Assembly: GCA_008921705.1 (NCBI GenBank)
Contig: VFFE01007072.1
Coordinates: 941,824-1,005,823, forward strand
Direction of reading: 5' to 3'
Length of the DNA: 64,000 nt
From: Burhinus oedicnemus
Lineage: Eukaryota > Chordata > Aves > Charadriiformes > Burhinidae
The position numbers were made by a program, and so were the translations under genes. Position 1 is the first letter of the stretch. Each line of letters begins with the position of its first letter. This document shows positions 48,426 through 60,131 of the stretch, in pieces. The notes under the pieces are model-generated. The model had not been told where the DNA came from. It was given only the letters and a program-made list of their open reading frames with translations, and did no database searches.

Positions 48426-50804
48426 CTCTCTTCTTTTGGCAGTCTGTGAAGGTTAAATCTCTCTCATTCTTAAGTGTTTGAATATTTGTCCTTCACTTCT
48501 CACTGGAAGATATGTCTGTCTTTCAGTCATCATTTTATAGGCTCATTGAGAAACTATATCTTAATTTTACAGATGGATCTTCCCGGCAGGTGTAACTCAA
48601 AGGATTATTTTTTTTTAATGGAGACTTTCTAAAAAAGATAATGGCTTTTTCTCCACAATGGTATTTCTTAATGGGTATAGGTGTAGTCATGATAACATAA
48701 TGTAAAATAAGCTTATTTTCTGATGGGAGGTGGTAAACTCCTGAAGTTATTGCACTGAAAGGGAACTCCACCCTTAACACATTGTGAATTATATGGCTTA
48801 CCCATTTTGTCAAAATAGGACTGGGAAGTTTCAGTCTCACCATACTAAGTCTAAAAAATGTCTTGGATACCAAATGTGAGTATTCAACACATTTCAAAGT
48901 ACTTTATTTTGGGGTAAGTTATAATGCTTTAATGGGGTGAATGGCAACAGAGTAATTCTGCTTTCCAGTTGGTCTCAAGGAGCAAAACCTTCTATCACTT
49001 CTATCACAGTCAACCAGATATATCCCTCTGAGTACACAGTGGATTTTACTACTCTTGAGTGTCCTAGAGAAAGTGAGAGTCCAGGCTTCCCCAGTTACTT
49101 ATCTCTGTCTCTCCCTGGTGACAGCGTTGTACATTATGCTAGGCAATTTTAAAATGTCAGAACAAAGGCAGAGTAAAAATATACTGTAACTATTTTTTCT
49201 CCTCCATTTCCATGTAACAGTTTTCTGGGCTTCAAGAGTCAACTCACACATAAAGCCATATGCAAAAGATCACTTGAACATATCCCTGTGTCCCTTCCCA
49301 AAGCAATTGCATCAGAAAAAGAATAGGACAAGAAAGACTTATGACTCTTAATATTGCTGTATAGACCAAAGCAGGGTAAATATCTGCTTGGTACATGTCT
49401 ACACAAGAAGATTCAGACTGGCTAAGCAAGCTTACCTCTTTAATCCCTCTCAAAAGACTCATGTGGAATAGGTGTTTGGCAAAGTTATCAGATAAGGCCC
49501 ATTTTGGGGAAGATCCCAGACCTCAAATTTCCTTTCCATGATGAGATCTGACGGTGGCAAATAGAAAGATGCACCTGTAGAAAATCCACAGATCCAAAGG
49601 GAAATCTTCACAGATTTGCATCCTCTCTGATCCGTATGATGGTGTAAGTGGCTTGTGACTCATTCAGACACGCAGCTTGCTAACAAGGCTATCTTGTTAC
49701 CCATGTACTCTGGGTTGAAATTATAAAAGTTTCCCTAATAGAGGGTTACACTGAAATATGACCAGTTTGCATTTCTCATACTACATTGAAAATGCATATA
49801 AGCAATGATGCAAGTTAAATAATGTTTGTCAAAAACTACCCTGGCATTTTGATTCACCCAGTCTGCTGGTAAATGTTCTTTCTTCCTCTCCGCAGCTATG
49901 CTAAATACAGCACAGCACATTTTATAGATTCGGGCTTGGAAAGCATTTAATTCTTTACAACATGCATCTTCAGAGTCTTAACCAGAAATACACCTTGCCA
50001 AATAATCTATATTTATGCCAGTGGCTAAACCTAATGTTACAGGGAACAGCTTCAGAAGACTGTGCAGTCCTAGCAAATGATATGCAAGCTCTGAAGCCTG
50101 AAGCTTTAGAGAAGTGGCTTATGGGCAATATTACAGACTCTCCAACTTCCAGCATTACGTGTAGCTGGGCACAACTGCTCCTACCAAAACCCAAGCTGAT
50201 AAGGAGAATAAATGATGTTGCTCCAGAACATATTTCCAGTCAGTATTGTCGCAGTTTTGGGTCTGTTGCTATAGAGTTCCCCCTTAAGGGGCTGAAGGGT
50301 AGATGCCATAGAGCTATTCACCACTGTACACGAATGTAAGCTCTGAGCTAAAATGAATGAAGAATGGGAAATAGCATTTACTCGTAGTTATCTTTGGGTG
50401 CACTGAGCCCCACTTTTCCCTCACGGGAGGGTGAGGTGCCAGAGAGCCCGCGGTGGAGACTGCATGCCAGTTGTACTAGACTCAGGTGCTCTCACTGTAT
50501 TTCAGAGTTGCTGCTCTTCTCTGTGAAAATCTGTTTAGTAAAATGGCTGTACAGCTAAAACAGCTCCAGACCTACAAAACAGAGATTTACCATCTCCTTT
50601 ACACATTTTGTATTATCTGTGCCTTCAGCTTCTTTTTTTACCCATACGTCATCCCGCCTTATTAGTATGGATAAAGGAGATGATGACTACAGAGATTACA
50701 AGATTTTTATTCAGAATCCCTCAAGAGTCATTTTGAGCATTTTTGTAGCTATTTATCTACTCAAAACAGAAACCAAATGGACAAATGAAAGAGAGAGGAA
50801 TGAA

Positions 50805-51120
50805 GCATTATGCAAAGAAAGGACTGAAAGAACAGGGATGATGTAGTCTGGAGAAGGGGACAAGTCTTCTCAAAAAGTGAAAAGTAACAGCAAAATTAGC
50901 TGTTCTCTACCCATGTTGAGCACAGAAGAGGAAGAGATCAAGTTAAATGACAGCAAGAGAGATATAGGTTGGACTCTGGAAAAATACTTTCTGCTTGGAA
51001 GACAGTTAAATACTGGAAGAGATTGTGTGGAGAAGCTATGGCTTCTGTGTCATTAGGGTTGTATAGGGAGAAGTTAGATAAACCTTTGTCAGCTACAGTT
51101 GATTTTATCTGGAGACAGCA
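50805..51120 (+). mobile_element. Old, diverged CR1-type LINE remnant
   Basis: The plus strand shows the order of blocks seen near CR1 3' ends in degraded form: 'aaaggactgaaagaacaggg', 'tctggagaagg', 'cagcaagagagatataggttggactctggaaaaa', 'gttaaatactggaagagattgtgtggagaagctatggcttctgtgtca' and 'ttagataaacctttgtcag'. It resembles amniote-wide CR1 more than the young avian copies. Ends are uncertain. Confidence 0.6.
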
Positions 51121-51969
51121 GAAGGTCTGCACTGGCTTCTCAGGGTCCTTTCTAGGGAACAGCCACAGTCCTGAACAAACTCTGACAACTTCTGCTCCCC
51201 ATCAACTGATGCTGAAATCACAAGAGCTGCAGTAGGTATGAAAGCCTCAGGAAAGAACCAGGCAACATTTCCAAAAGGTTTAGGGAGAGGCTTTCCAAGT
51301 ACACCTGAAGACTTTAGGCCTATTATACCCACTGCCACCACACTGAGAGAGAGGGTTAGCAGAGGTGGATGGATGAAGTCATGTGGTTAGAGGACATTTG
51401 CTATTGGATGTTTACACCAGCAGACAGGAAACCAAATTAACGAGCTCTTGGCAGAGTTACCAGGGGAGAGCTTTTTATTTATCATTCATATAGACGTATT
51501 GCTCTTTTCTCCCGCTAAGCCTGTGTGCCTTTTCCTCCAAATACAGTTCCACCAGTCTTCTATAAATTCTTGTACTTGGTGGCAAAGACTTGTTGTGTGT
51601 TAGGGGCACATCAGCAGGGCAAACAGTCTGCAAGAGAGCTTGAGCTGGGCATGTTGGTTTCAAAAAGAGATCCACCCAGGAGCTATTTAAACCTGTCCCT
51701 TGTTTTTGCCAGTAACACCAGGAAAAAGGCTTACACACAGAAAATCGCTTTCTCCTAATAATGGCCAGAGGCCTTTTTCAGAAAACAGAGAAGAAAAATC
51801 TCTCCTGGTACAGCTTATTTTCCTGTCTCCCTGATAGTGCTTGCATACCAGGTATAAGAAGCAGCAAGTAGGTGCAGAACGGGTTTGAAATGCTTGATTA
51901 GATATGGGGGAAGTAGCAAAGCTCAGATTTTGAAGGAGCTTAAAGCACAGGGCTGAGTTTGGGGTGTGT

Positions 51970-52533
51970 TCTCTACAAGAACCTCATGAAGGTTCAAAAA
52001 GGCACCTGGGTTGGGGCAACCCCTGGTATCAGTACCGGCAGGGGGATGAAGGGATTGAGAGCAGCCCTGTCAAGAAGGACCTGGGGGCACTGGTGAATGA
52101 AAAGCTGAACATGAGCCGACGATGTGTGCTTACAGCCCAGAAAGCCGACCGTATCCTGGCCCGCATCAAAAGAAGCGTAGCCAGCAAGTCGAGGGAGGTG
52201 ATTCTGCCCCTCTACTCTGCTCTCATGAGACCCCACCTGGAGTACTGTGTCCAGCTCTGCAGTCCTCAGCACAGGAAAGACATGGACCTGTTGGAGTGGG
52301 TCCAGAGGAGGGCCACAAAAATGATCAGAGGAATGGAACACCTCTGCTATGAGGACAGGCTGAGAGAGCTGGGGTTGTTCAGTCTGGAGAGAAGGCTCCG
52401 GGGAGACCTTATTGCAGCCTTCCAGTATTTCAAAGGGGCTTATAAGAAAGATGGAGACAGACTGTTTAGCAGGGCCTGTAGCAAAAGGACAAGGGGTAAT
52501 GGTTTTAAACTAAAAGAGAGTAGATTTAGATGA
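51970..52533 (+). pseudogene. CR1 ORF2 (reverse transcriptase) C-terminal fragment, truncated
   Basis: The open segment encodes the C-terminal end of the CR1 pol protein, downstream of the catalytic RT core. Recognisable family blocks are GDEGIESSPVKKDLG, ILPLYSALMRPHLEYCVQL, LLEWVQRRATKMIRG, LRELGLFSLERRLRGDLIAA and RTRGNGFKLKESRFR. Neither the endonuclease nor the RT catalytic motif is present. A TGA at 52531-52533 ends the frame where the family usually continues with a leucine codon and DIRKK, so it is a decayed, non-autonomous copy. Confidence 0.9.
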
Positions 52534-52735
52534 GATATAAGGAAGAAACTTTTTACAATGAGGGTTGCCCAGAGAGGTAGTAGATGCCCCATCCCTGGAA
52601 ACATTCAAGGTCAGGTTGGACAGGGCTCTGAGCTACCTGCTGTAGTGGAAGATGTCCCTGCAGGGGAGGCTGGACTAGATGACCTTTAAAGTTCCCTTCC
52701 AACCCAAACTAGTCTATGATTCTACAACTATTCTA
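51970..52735 (+). mobile_element. CR1 LINE, 5'-truncated copy with ORF2 3' end and intact 3' terminus
   Basis: A plus-strand CR1 carries the end of the pol ORF, the conserved 'aggttggacagggctctgag' and 'gaggctggactagatgac' blocks, and the terminal 'cttccaacccaaactagtct' followed by a short ATTCTA-type octamer tail (atgattctacaactattcta). It is the best preserved mobile element in the window. The 5' edge is approximate. Compared with the usual CR1 reading, a short deletion seems to lie near 52000. Confidence 0.93.
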
Positions 52736-53640
52736 AGAAAGCGGGGGAGGTATTCATGCCAACCAGGTGAGGAAGTGCAGGGGAATACATCTATGGACTC
52801 TGAGCAGCTTTGAAATGGCAGAGGAGCATCTTCTAATAGACCCTTTCCTCAGGGGAGGCTTTGAGAGGCTGAGAGAAACCGAGATGCACACCTGGAACAA
52901 CAGTCTTTTCCCTGGCTACATCAACCCCTTCTGGGGAATCAGAAAGCAAGTTCAAGGATGGTTGAGGCTTTTAAATACACCATAGTGCTTTTATCTAAGC
53001 AAGGCACATCCTCTGCCCATCCCATGGGCAGTATCAGGTACTAAAATTCCCAGCAGTCATTTAGCATCTGTCATTCTTAGCACGCAATTTTTCTAGTGGG
53101 CCTTTTCATCCTTTCTGAGCACTTTAAAGTAAGATTCAGCCTTTTCTTGCAGTCAGACGTCCCTTCCAACCATTTCTACGATTTATCTCGTGCACTGTAG
53201 ACGTGCTGTCGGCTCTGCTCCAAATCATGTTTCAAGGACCATTTGTTTTAGTCATTTCTGGGTTAGTCTGTAACCTCCCAGCACAGCCTAGTCCAGGCAC
53301 TTGCTCTCCCAACACAAAAGCGTATCACTGTGCCAAGACACTGTCTTCTCCACCCCCTCTCTCCTGGGTGAACTCACTGTCCCCAAATCATTTAATCTTC
53401 CCACTTGGCTGTAGGATAGCAGCTGCCTCTTCCAATGAAACTAAAGCCACTGGCAACCAAACCTTCATTCCTGGGAGAAACACCAAGAACAGTCCATCCG
53501 TCTGTTTCTTGATCTTTTGAGGCTGTTTCTACCAGTCAGAGACAGGAGATGGAAGGAAATGTGTTCTCCAGTCACAGGAAATTCAGGGGGCAGGCTTGAG
53601 GAGAGGGGAAAGTAACTCAGGGAGGGAAACAATAAAACAT

Positions 53641-53753
53641 AAAATAATGAAATGAAATGAAATGAAATGAAATGAAATAAAATAAAATAAAATAAAATAA
53701 AATAAAATAAAATAAAATAAAATAAAATAAAATAAAATAAAATAAAATAAAAT
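53641..53753. repeat. Pentanucleotide microsatellite (AAATG)n followed by (AAATA)n
   Basis: About six AAATG units (53647-53675) run directly into about fifteen perfect AAATA units. The sharp switch between two unit types suggests a point change that spread through one part of the array. It lies about 0.9 kb downstream of the CR1 at 52.0-52.7 kb. Confidence 0.98.
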
Positions 53754-56700
53754 CAGTTGTTCAATGCCCGAGTGGCATTTATGAGTGTACAGGAAAATAC
53801 TAGCATCCGTGTGGTCTCAATGTTTTGTGAATGCAATAAAGCTAATATGGATTCAGTCCGATCCCTAAAATTCTGCCACAGCATGTTATTGCTAATTCTT
53901 GAAGATTAAAGCAGCCTCTGGCTCTCCCTCAGTGGCCCAGTATGTATTGTAGGCTGCCAGAAAATAAACAAGCAGTATTAATTGCCCTCTGTGGTGGTGT
54001 TTCTTCCAAGAATGGCTGGCAGTATCGCTGTAGCTGTTGCAAGTTCTCGCCAATAGCCACAACTAAGAAGTGGACGGGTAATTTTGGCCCTTTTTTTCTG
54101 GTTTCCTACATTCGCCACAGGTCTCTTGCACCACAGTGAATTTGGTATTAAAGATATTAAGACTGCACCATATAAAATGTTTCTCTTCAGGCATTGATTA
54201 TCTACAAGAAAAGTATTGAACAAGGTATCCCAAGGTTAAATTTCACCAGTAACTGTCAGGAATTTAAATTCATGAAACAGTGGAATTCACATTGGAACCC
54301 AACAGCCTTCTCCTTTCCTGGGCAAAGTTTTGACTGATTACTGGGTTTTCCAGTAAAGAAACTTAATGGACCTTCAGTCTTTCCAATTGAAGACTCTCTT
54401 AATTGTGAATCAACTTAGAGCTGCATTCCATGGAACTGGAGAGACAAATAAATACAAATGATACACATTTCCAAAGCTCCTTCAATATTTATATTTTAGA
54501 GGTAATAACTGGTGTGTGAGATCATTGCACACACCCAGCCTTTTCACTTGCAGGCTATTCGTGTAAGTTATAATAAAGACAACATGTTTTGCAAACTGCA
54601 TTGTTTCCAGGCACAACGGTTATAATCGTTCACACTTTGGTTAGTACTTTACATATGTTTTCTCTGATCTTTAGATAAAGTGTCAAGAGGATGCATCAGG
54701 TGGTGTGGAATATCGACATAATTTTCTGATGACAGAAGAAGGAAGGCTTGTGAATGAGATCTGACTGTTCTGAGTAGTTATGTGGGTAGAAGGGAGAATA
54801 CGGATCAGAGTATTGAATTTCCATTGCATTTTATTTAAAATGTAAGGAAGAAAAAAGAAACTGCTGAGAGACGTAAGCTGTTAATCATTGCCAACTGTAG
54901 CACATGCCACTATATAAAAACATTGCTTTGTATTAGATTAAAAAAAAGGTGCATTGTTTCTCCAATGTAACCAATAAAGTTGAGTAAATAACTCATAGCG
55001 TACAGTATACGCAAGAAGCTAGGGTTCAGTAGATTCTGTGAGAATGAACAGTGTTACATTATTATATTCCACTTACGAGATACCGGTATATTCTAGAAAA
55101 ATGTTAATCATGTCCCTGGGAATTTCAGCCTAACGATATTTAATAGCTGCCTGAGGGGGACAACGGGGGACATCAGACACTGCAGATCTGATCAGCTTGT
55201 TTCCTGGTCCTTAGGCTCTGGTTTTGGCTGTGCTAGTTTCTCATCATTACCACTGGAGCTAGGATTTAAGCAGAGGGAATTTCTGGAATTCAGTGTTCAC
55301 GGGTTACGTACACACTCTCTTTGCTTTTCGGTAGTATGTCCTTTTCCTGATTCATGGCTTGAGACCAGTGGTCTAAGTAGAGAAAGGAAAAAAGGAGGGT
55401 GTCATTCCAGTCTCAGCAGGAGCTGCTGCCTCGTACGAACACAGCAAGGCAACGGCTCCCAGCTCCGACTGTATTCCTCTCACAGCTGAGCATGTTCTGG
55501 CTTTGGAGAAGAGGATGGAGATCCAGTCCACCAGACATCACTGGTGGGACAGCAGAGCCACTGCTTTGCTTAGCCATACCCTGCTTCTGAGCAGAGCAGC
55601 CCACCTGGCTGAGGCCATGCATGCAGTCAGAGCACAGCCTGGAAGCCTTTGACGGCCATGCCATTCATTCAGACAGCGGCAGCGTGCCATGCTCCTGTGG
55701 ACTTGGAGCACTGCTTGGGAATATTATTCACTGCAGGAGTGGCATGAGGATATTTGCAGAAGCAACTGCTTTAAGCATTTATTTATGATGAGGGCACTGC
55801 AGGAGGGCAGCCATGGACTTCTTTGCAGCTTGAGTTTTCTCCACTAGGAGAAACGAATCTCCTCAGTTAGAGGAAATGGTTTTTGGTTTCTGTTAGTTTG
55901 ATTCTCAAACTCCTTCGAGATTTTAAAGAGAGTTACCTAAAATGTTCTGCTATGAACAGTGAGGTTCTTATACAGATGTTCACCCTTTCTTTTTTCTCAC
56001 TAATTTTTGTGGCTAAACCTTTGCTTAGAAGAGCAGGCAACGAGAAGGTATGTTACAAGTCCTCTCTTGTCTCCATTGTTTATCATAATGGAGTCAATAG
56101 ATATTGGCAGATCCTCAGATGCCCCAAGGCTCTTCTTCTGTTAGAAAAATTGTTAGTTTTTTCCCTTTTCCCTCCCAGTGATACAGCAGTTATATTATGG
56201 GACCAGGACTCAAACATTTGTTGCTGCAACCTTTTCTTTATATGACCTTGGGGAATGCAAGGAAGTGCTGTGTCACCAAATAACTCTGTTTTTACTATTG
56301 GGGGGAAAAAACCCCAAAGACAAATCCAAACCTTCCTTCTCCCAGATGTAATGAAATTAGGCAAAGGAGGACTTTATTCAGGTTCTTATCAGGTCAAGAA
56401 AGACTTTTAGTTGGCCTGGTTTGGGAATGGGGAATGGAGTTAAAGGAATTAAAGTAAAATGCTGCCGTGGGGAATTTTAAAAAGCTAAAATTGTAATATA
56501 TTTATTTTAAAATCATAAAGGTATACACAGGCTCACATACACAGTGTCTAGCAAGAAATTTTTATGGTTTAAAAAGTAAAACCTTTGAACTAAACCCAAA
56601 TCTTTTGCAGCAAAAGTGAGACGAATTTTTGTGTTCAGCAAAGGAAATACCTTGTGCGTTTTTCCTTAGTGGAAGCAGCACAAAGAACAATTCGTACTGA

Positions 56701-59700
56701 ACTGAAGCTTTGTGGTGTCTCAACCTTGTTTAAAACACTTTGGAGAGTCCAACTTTACACTGTCTGGTAAAAAATCTATTTTTTCAATCATTAGCTGACA
56801 CAGCGTGGTCTCCTTTGAAGGATACAGAGCAGCCAGAGCAGTCAAATAACAATTGCCTTTAAGACAAGAACCGGCTTGATTCTTTCTTGAAAGGCCTCAT
56901 CTCTTGTTTATCAAAATATGGAACATTTCTTACTCACTTAGATGAACTCTGGGCCTCAGAAGTCCTGTAAGTAGGTTTGTGTTTCAGCATTTAAACAAGG
57001 TGAATGAATACAACAATTCACACAATCGTGACAAACCTCCTTTGCAATGAAAAAGACTCCTAAAATGCAATTAAATGCATGGTTTTGACTTCAAGTGATG
57101 CAGGAAAGCTGCATTTAATCCATATATACACCTGTGGCTGGAGGGGCACCTCCAGTTATTACTTCTACTCACGAGAACCACTACCTTGGCTGAAGCCGTT
57201 CTGCCTAGGGCTGTTTGGGTTTCATACAAAATGAAACTGCAGCCATAAATTGCTTGATTCATTGGGTGAGCTCACAACATGAGGGCAGTGCACTGAGACC
57301 CGCAGCCACAGCCACCTTCATTGAAAGATAGTGGGAAGAGGTGAGCTACACAGTAGCCGGGAGGTTATGGTAATTGCCTAAGTAGGAGAGTTGGCTTGTG
57401 GACCTTCGAGGATGATAGAGCCCAAGTCCACGGCTCTTGTTTCACAGGACAGAGTCTAACCATCAAGCCACAGGACACTCTGAGTAAGGAGTACACTATC
57501 ACTTCTCGTTGAAATCGGGACACTGTACAACCTGAATTTGAGATCCATGAATCTAGAGAGACAGCAATGAGGACACCTACGGTTGGTAACTCAGCAGTGA
57601 GGAAGCTCTGCTTCTGAAGCAGGGCTTAGCTTTCAGGTGTTCAGTATCAAAACACTCAAACTTTTTTTGTCTTTTGACCCTTTTACCTCATGAAAGAGAG
57701 AGAATCTTCCAGTAGTGCTGCTTCTTTGTAACAGAGACCAAAGTGTGCTCTAAGTGGAACTGGATTGAAGTGAAGAGCCATTGCAAAGCTTTAAATGAAA
57801 CACAGTTAGGCTCATAAAATTATCCTTTACCCCACTAAAGTTTCCTTTCCACCTGCCCCCAGAAAAAGATTTACATTTCCCTTTACTTTTGTTGGCGGTA
57901 CTTACAGAAGTCTTAGCGACGGCTGCAGACCACCTATGTGATTTTCCTGCACTGGATAATTTAAAACTAGCCCCAGATCTAAGTCATCATGAAGCGTCTA
58001 AGAATATAAACATATAAAATTCATGGATACATTGTTCGCTTACCATACAACATAGCCAAGCACTCCTCCCTGCTATTGCCATCTTATTATTGGGAAAACG
58101 CCCAATCCTGCTCATTCTTACAACTCAGCAGGTTCTTTTAAGCCAAAAGAGTGTTTCAATGAGAGATGAGCTGGCGAATTCACTTTTAAGTTTTTGTTAA
58201 CTAATTTCATGTGACCTTGGCAACTAAATACCTGTTAAATAATTTCATATGACTATGATGATCAACGCAGAACCAAGATTTGCAGACAGTGAGCTGACAG
58301 AAATTGCTGGACCTAAGGTTGAAACAAAGACGCTCATTCTTCTAGGGGAAAAAAAGGGATACTACTTTGCCATCCCTCTGGTTTTGCAATAAACTTTTCC
58401 ATTTGTGCTGTGCTGTTTGCGTCTTCTGCACTGGTGATGAGTTAAATTCAACAGACAACAACAACAACAACATCCTGGACATTTCAAACAATATTTTATT
58501 TTGGTTTAAGTCTATTGAAGTAGATAGTATTAAAGGTGAATGGATGCAAACGAGCGTAATACGCTGAAGAATTAACTCCTTTGAAAGCTGTGAAGAAACA
58601 GAAATTGCCTTTAGAAGTACTTTAGTAGCAGGCTGGAAGAAGCGTTACAGAGACACACAGAACAAACGGAGAGCTCATTAGAGACTGACTGCAGTGAGCC
58701 AAGCAGATAGGCTGGTTGGGTATTTCCAGCTCCAGCTCCTCAACTTTAGTCAATGAGGGTACCAGAAGAGTGACTTTTCTGAAGTTGTGTCTATTTTGAT
58801 AAAGGATCAGCAAGCTGAGCCAAATTAGCAGATCTTAGTGGGAAGAAAGTCCACAGGCAAATCCCCGTTACATCCACTCACCCAACGAACTACTCGATAC
58901 AAACTGCCTTCACAAAGAAGTGACAACACTTCTGCTATACAGCTTCAACCAGAACAATTATGACTTCTTAATTTGACTTTGCATCAGTAGTTTCTCATTG
59001 TGTCTATATTCACAGCCACCCACACATTGCTTCTTCCAAGAAGACAGCAGCAACACAGAAATTCTTTCTAGTCTTGGGGCTGTTTCAAAGACCGGAGTAG
59101 CGAGGAATGGATCTGCACTGCCTAGACAGAATTTGGCTTGGGATCTTAGCAATGAGAAATATCATAAACCCACAATACAGGTTTGGGTGATCTATAAGTA
59201 AAAAATTTGCATTTTGGCATCTAGATTATTCACTTCACTGGTCATTCAGCAAAAGGTATAAATTAGAATCACTAACTCATTCCTGAGGTAGTTCCTCTTA
59301 ACTGAAGCTGTTGTTTCTCAGCTTATGTATAAAGTAAGCTTTGAGGCTAGAACTGGCGCGTTTCAGTTTCACCTTGTTGTATTTCTCAGGGCTAAGCTAA
59401 GGACTGCACGGAGTCCAGCAATAGCTCTCCTTCAGCGGTGAGAATAAGAGAAGCCTTGGCACCAAAACATCCATCAAAACAGAATTCAGTGATGACAAAC
59501 ATAAAGGGATCCATTATCTGCTTTCCTGTATATATTACAGACCTTGGACCTCCCTGGTTTTCAAGATCAGAGAGACTAAAATATGTGGCAGGATATGAGG
59601 CTGTAAGTACTACTCAAATTCTCCATGTAGCACTGAAGTAGGACTGAGGCAGTACCGAATTTTACGCCAGCTTCCTGGGCAGGTGTGCTGTTCACCCTGG

Positions 59701-60099
59701 CTAAAGGACATAACATTTGCTTAACTCCTGACAATTGTGGAATGCATTGCTAACCTCACCACAGCCTGCCACAAATGTGAACAGCAACCTACGGCAGCAT
59801 GACAAACCTTCCTCCGTGTCTAGCTTAGAACCTTCTTCTCCTTCCAGCCACATGCAGCCTGGCAATCATTCAGTCCCTTACTGTCCCTCACCTGCTTTTT
59901 GTGAAAACAATATAATTTCCATTACTGGCATCCAAAACCCAACGTTATAAATATAAAAATCAGACGGTTATTCCCTCTTTCTTTATGGGATTTTCCAAGA
60001 TTGTCTTGGATATATTTAGTATTCATGTGTAATGAGTCAGAGTGTCCACCTGTGGTCTCCATAAACCGAATTTGTAAATAGCATTGACTGATGTGACTC

Positions 60100-60131
60100 A
60101 AAAAAAAAAAAAAAAAGAAGAAAAAAAAAAA
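60100..60131. repeat. Poly(A) tract
   Basis: Seventeen A, then gaag, then eleven A. I see no processed-gene sequence before it; the preceding 300 bases have no recognisable coding content. Confidence 0.9.
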
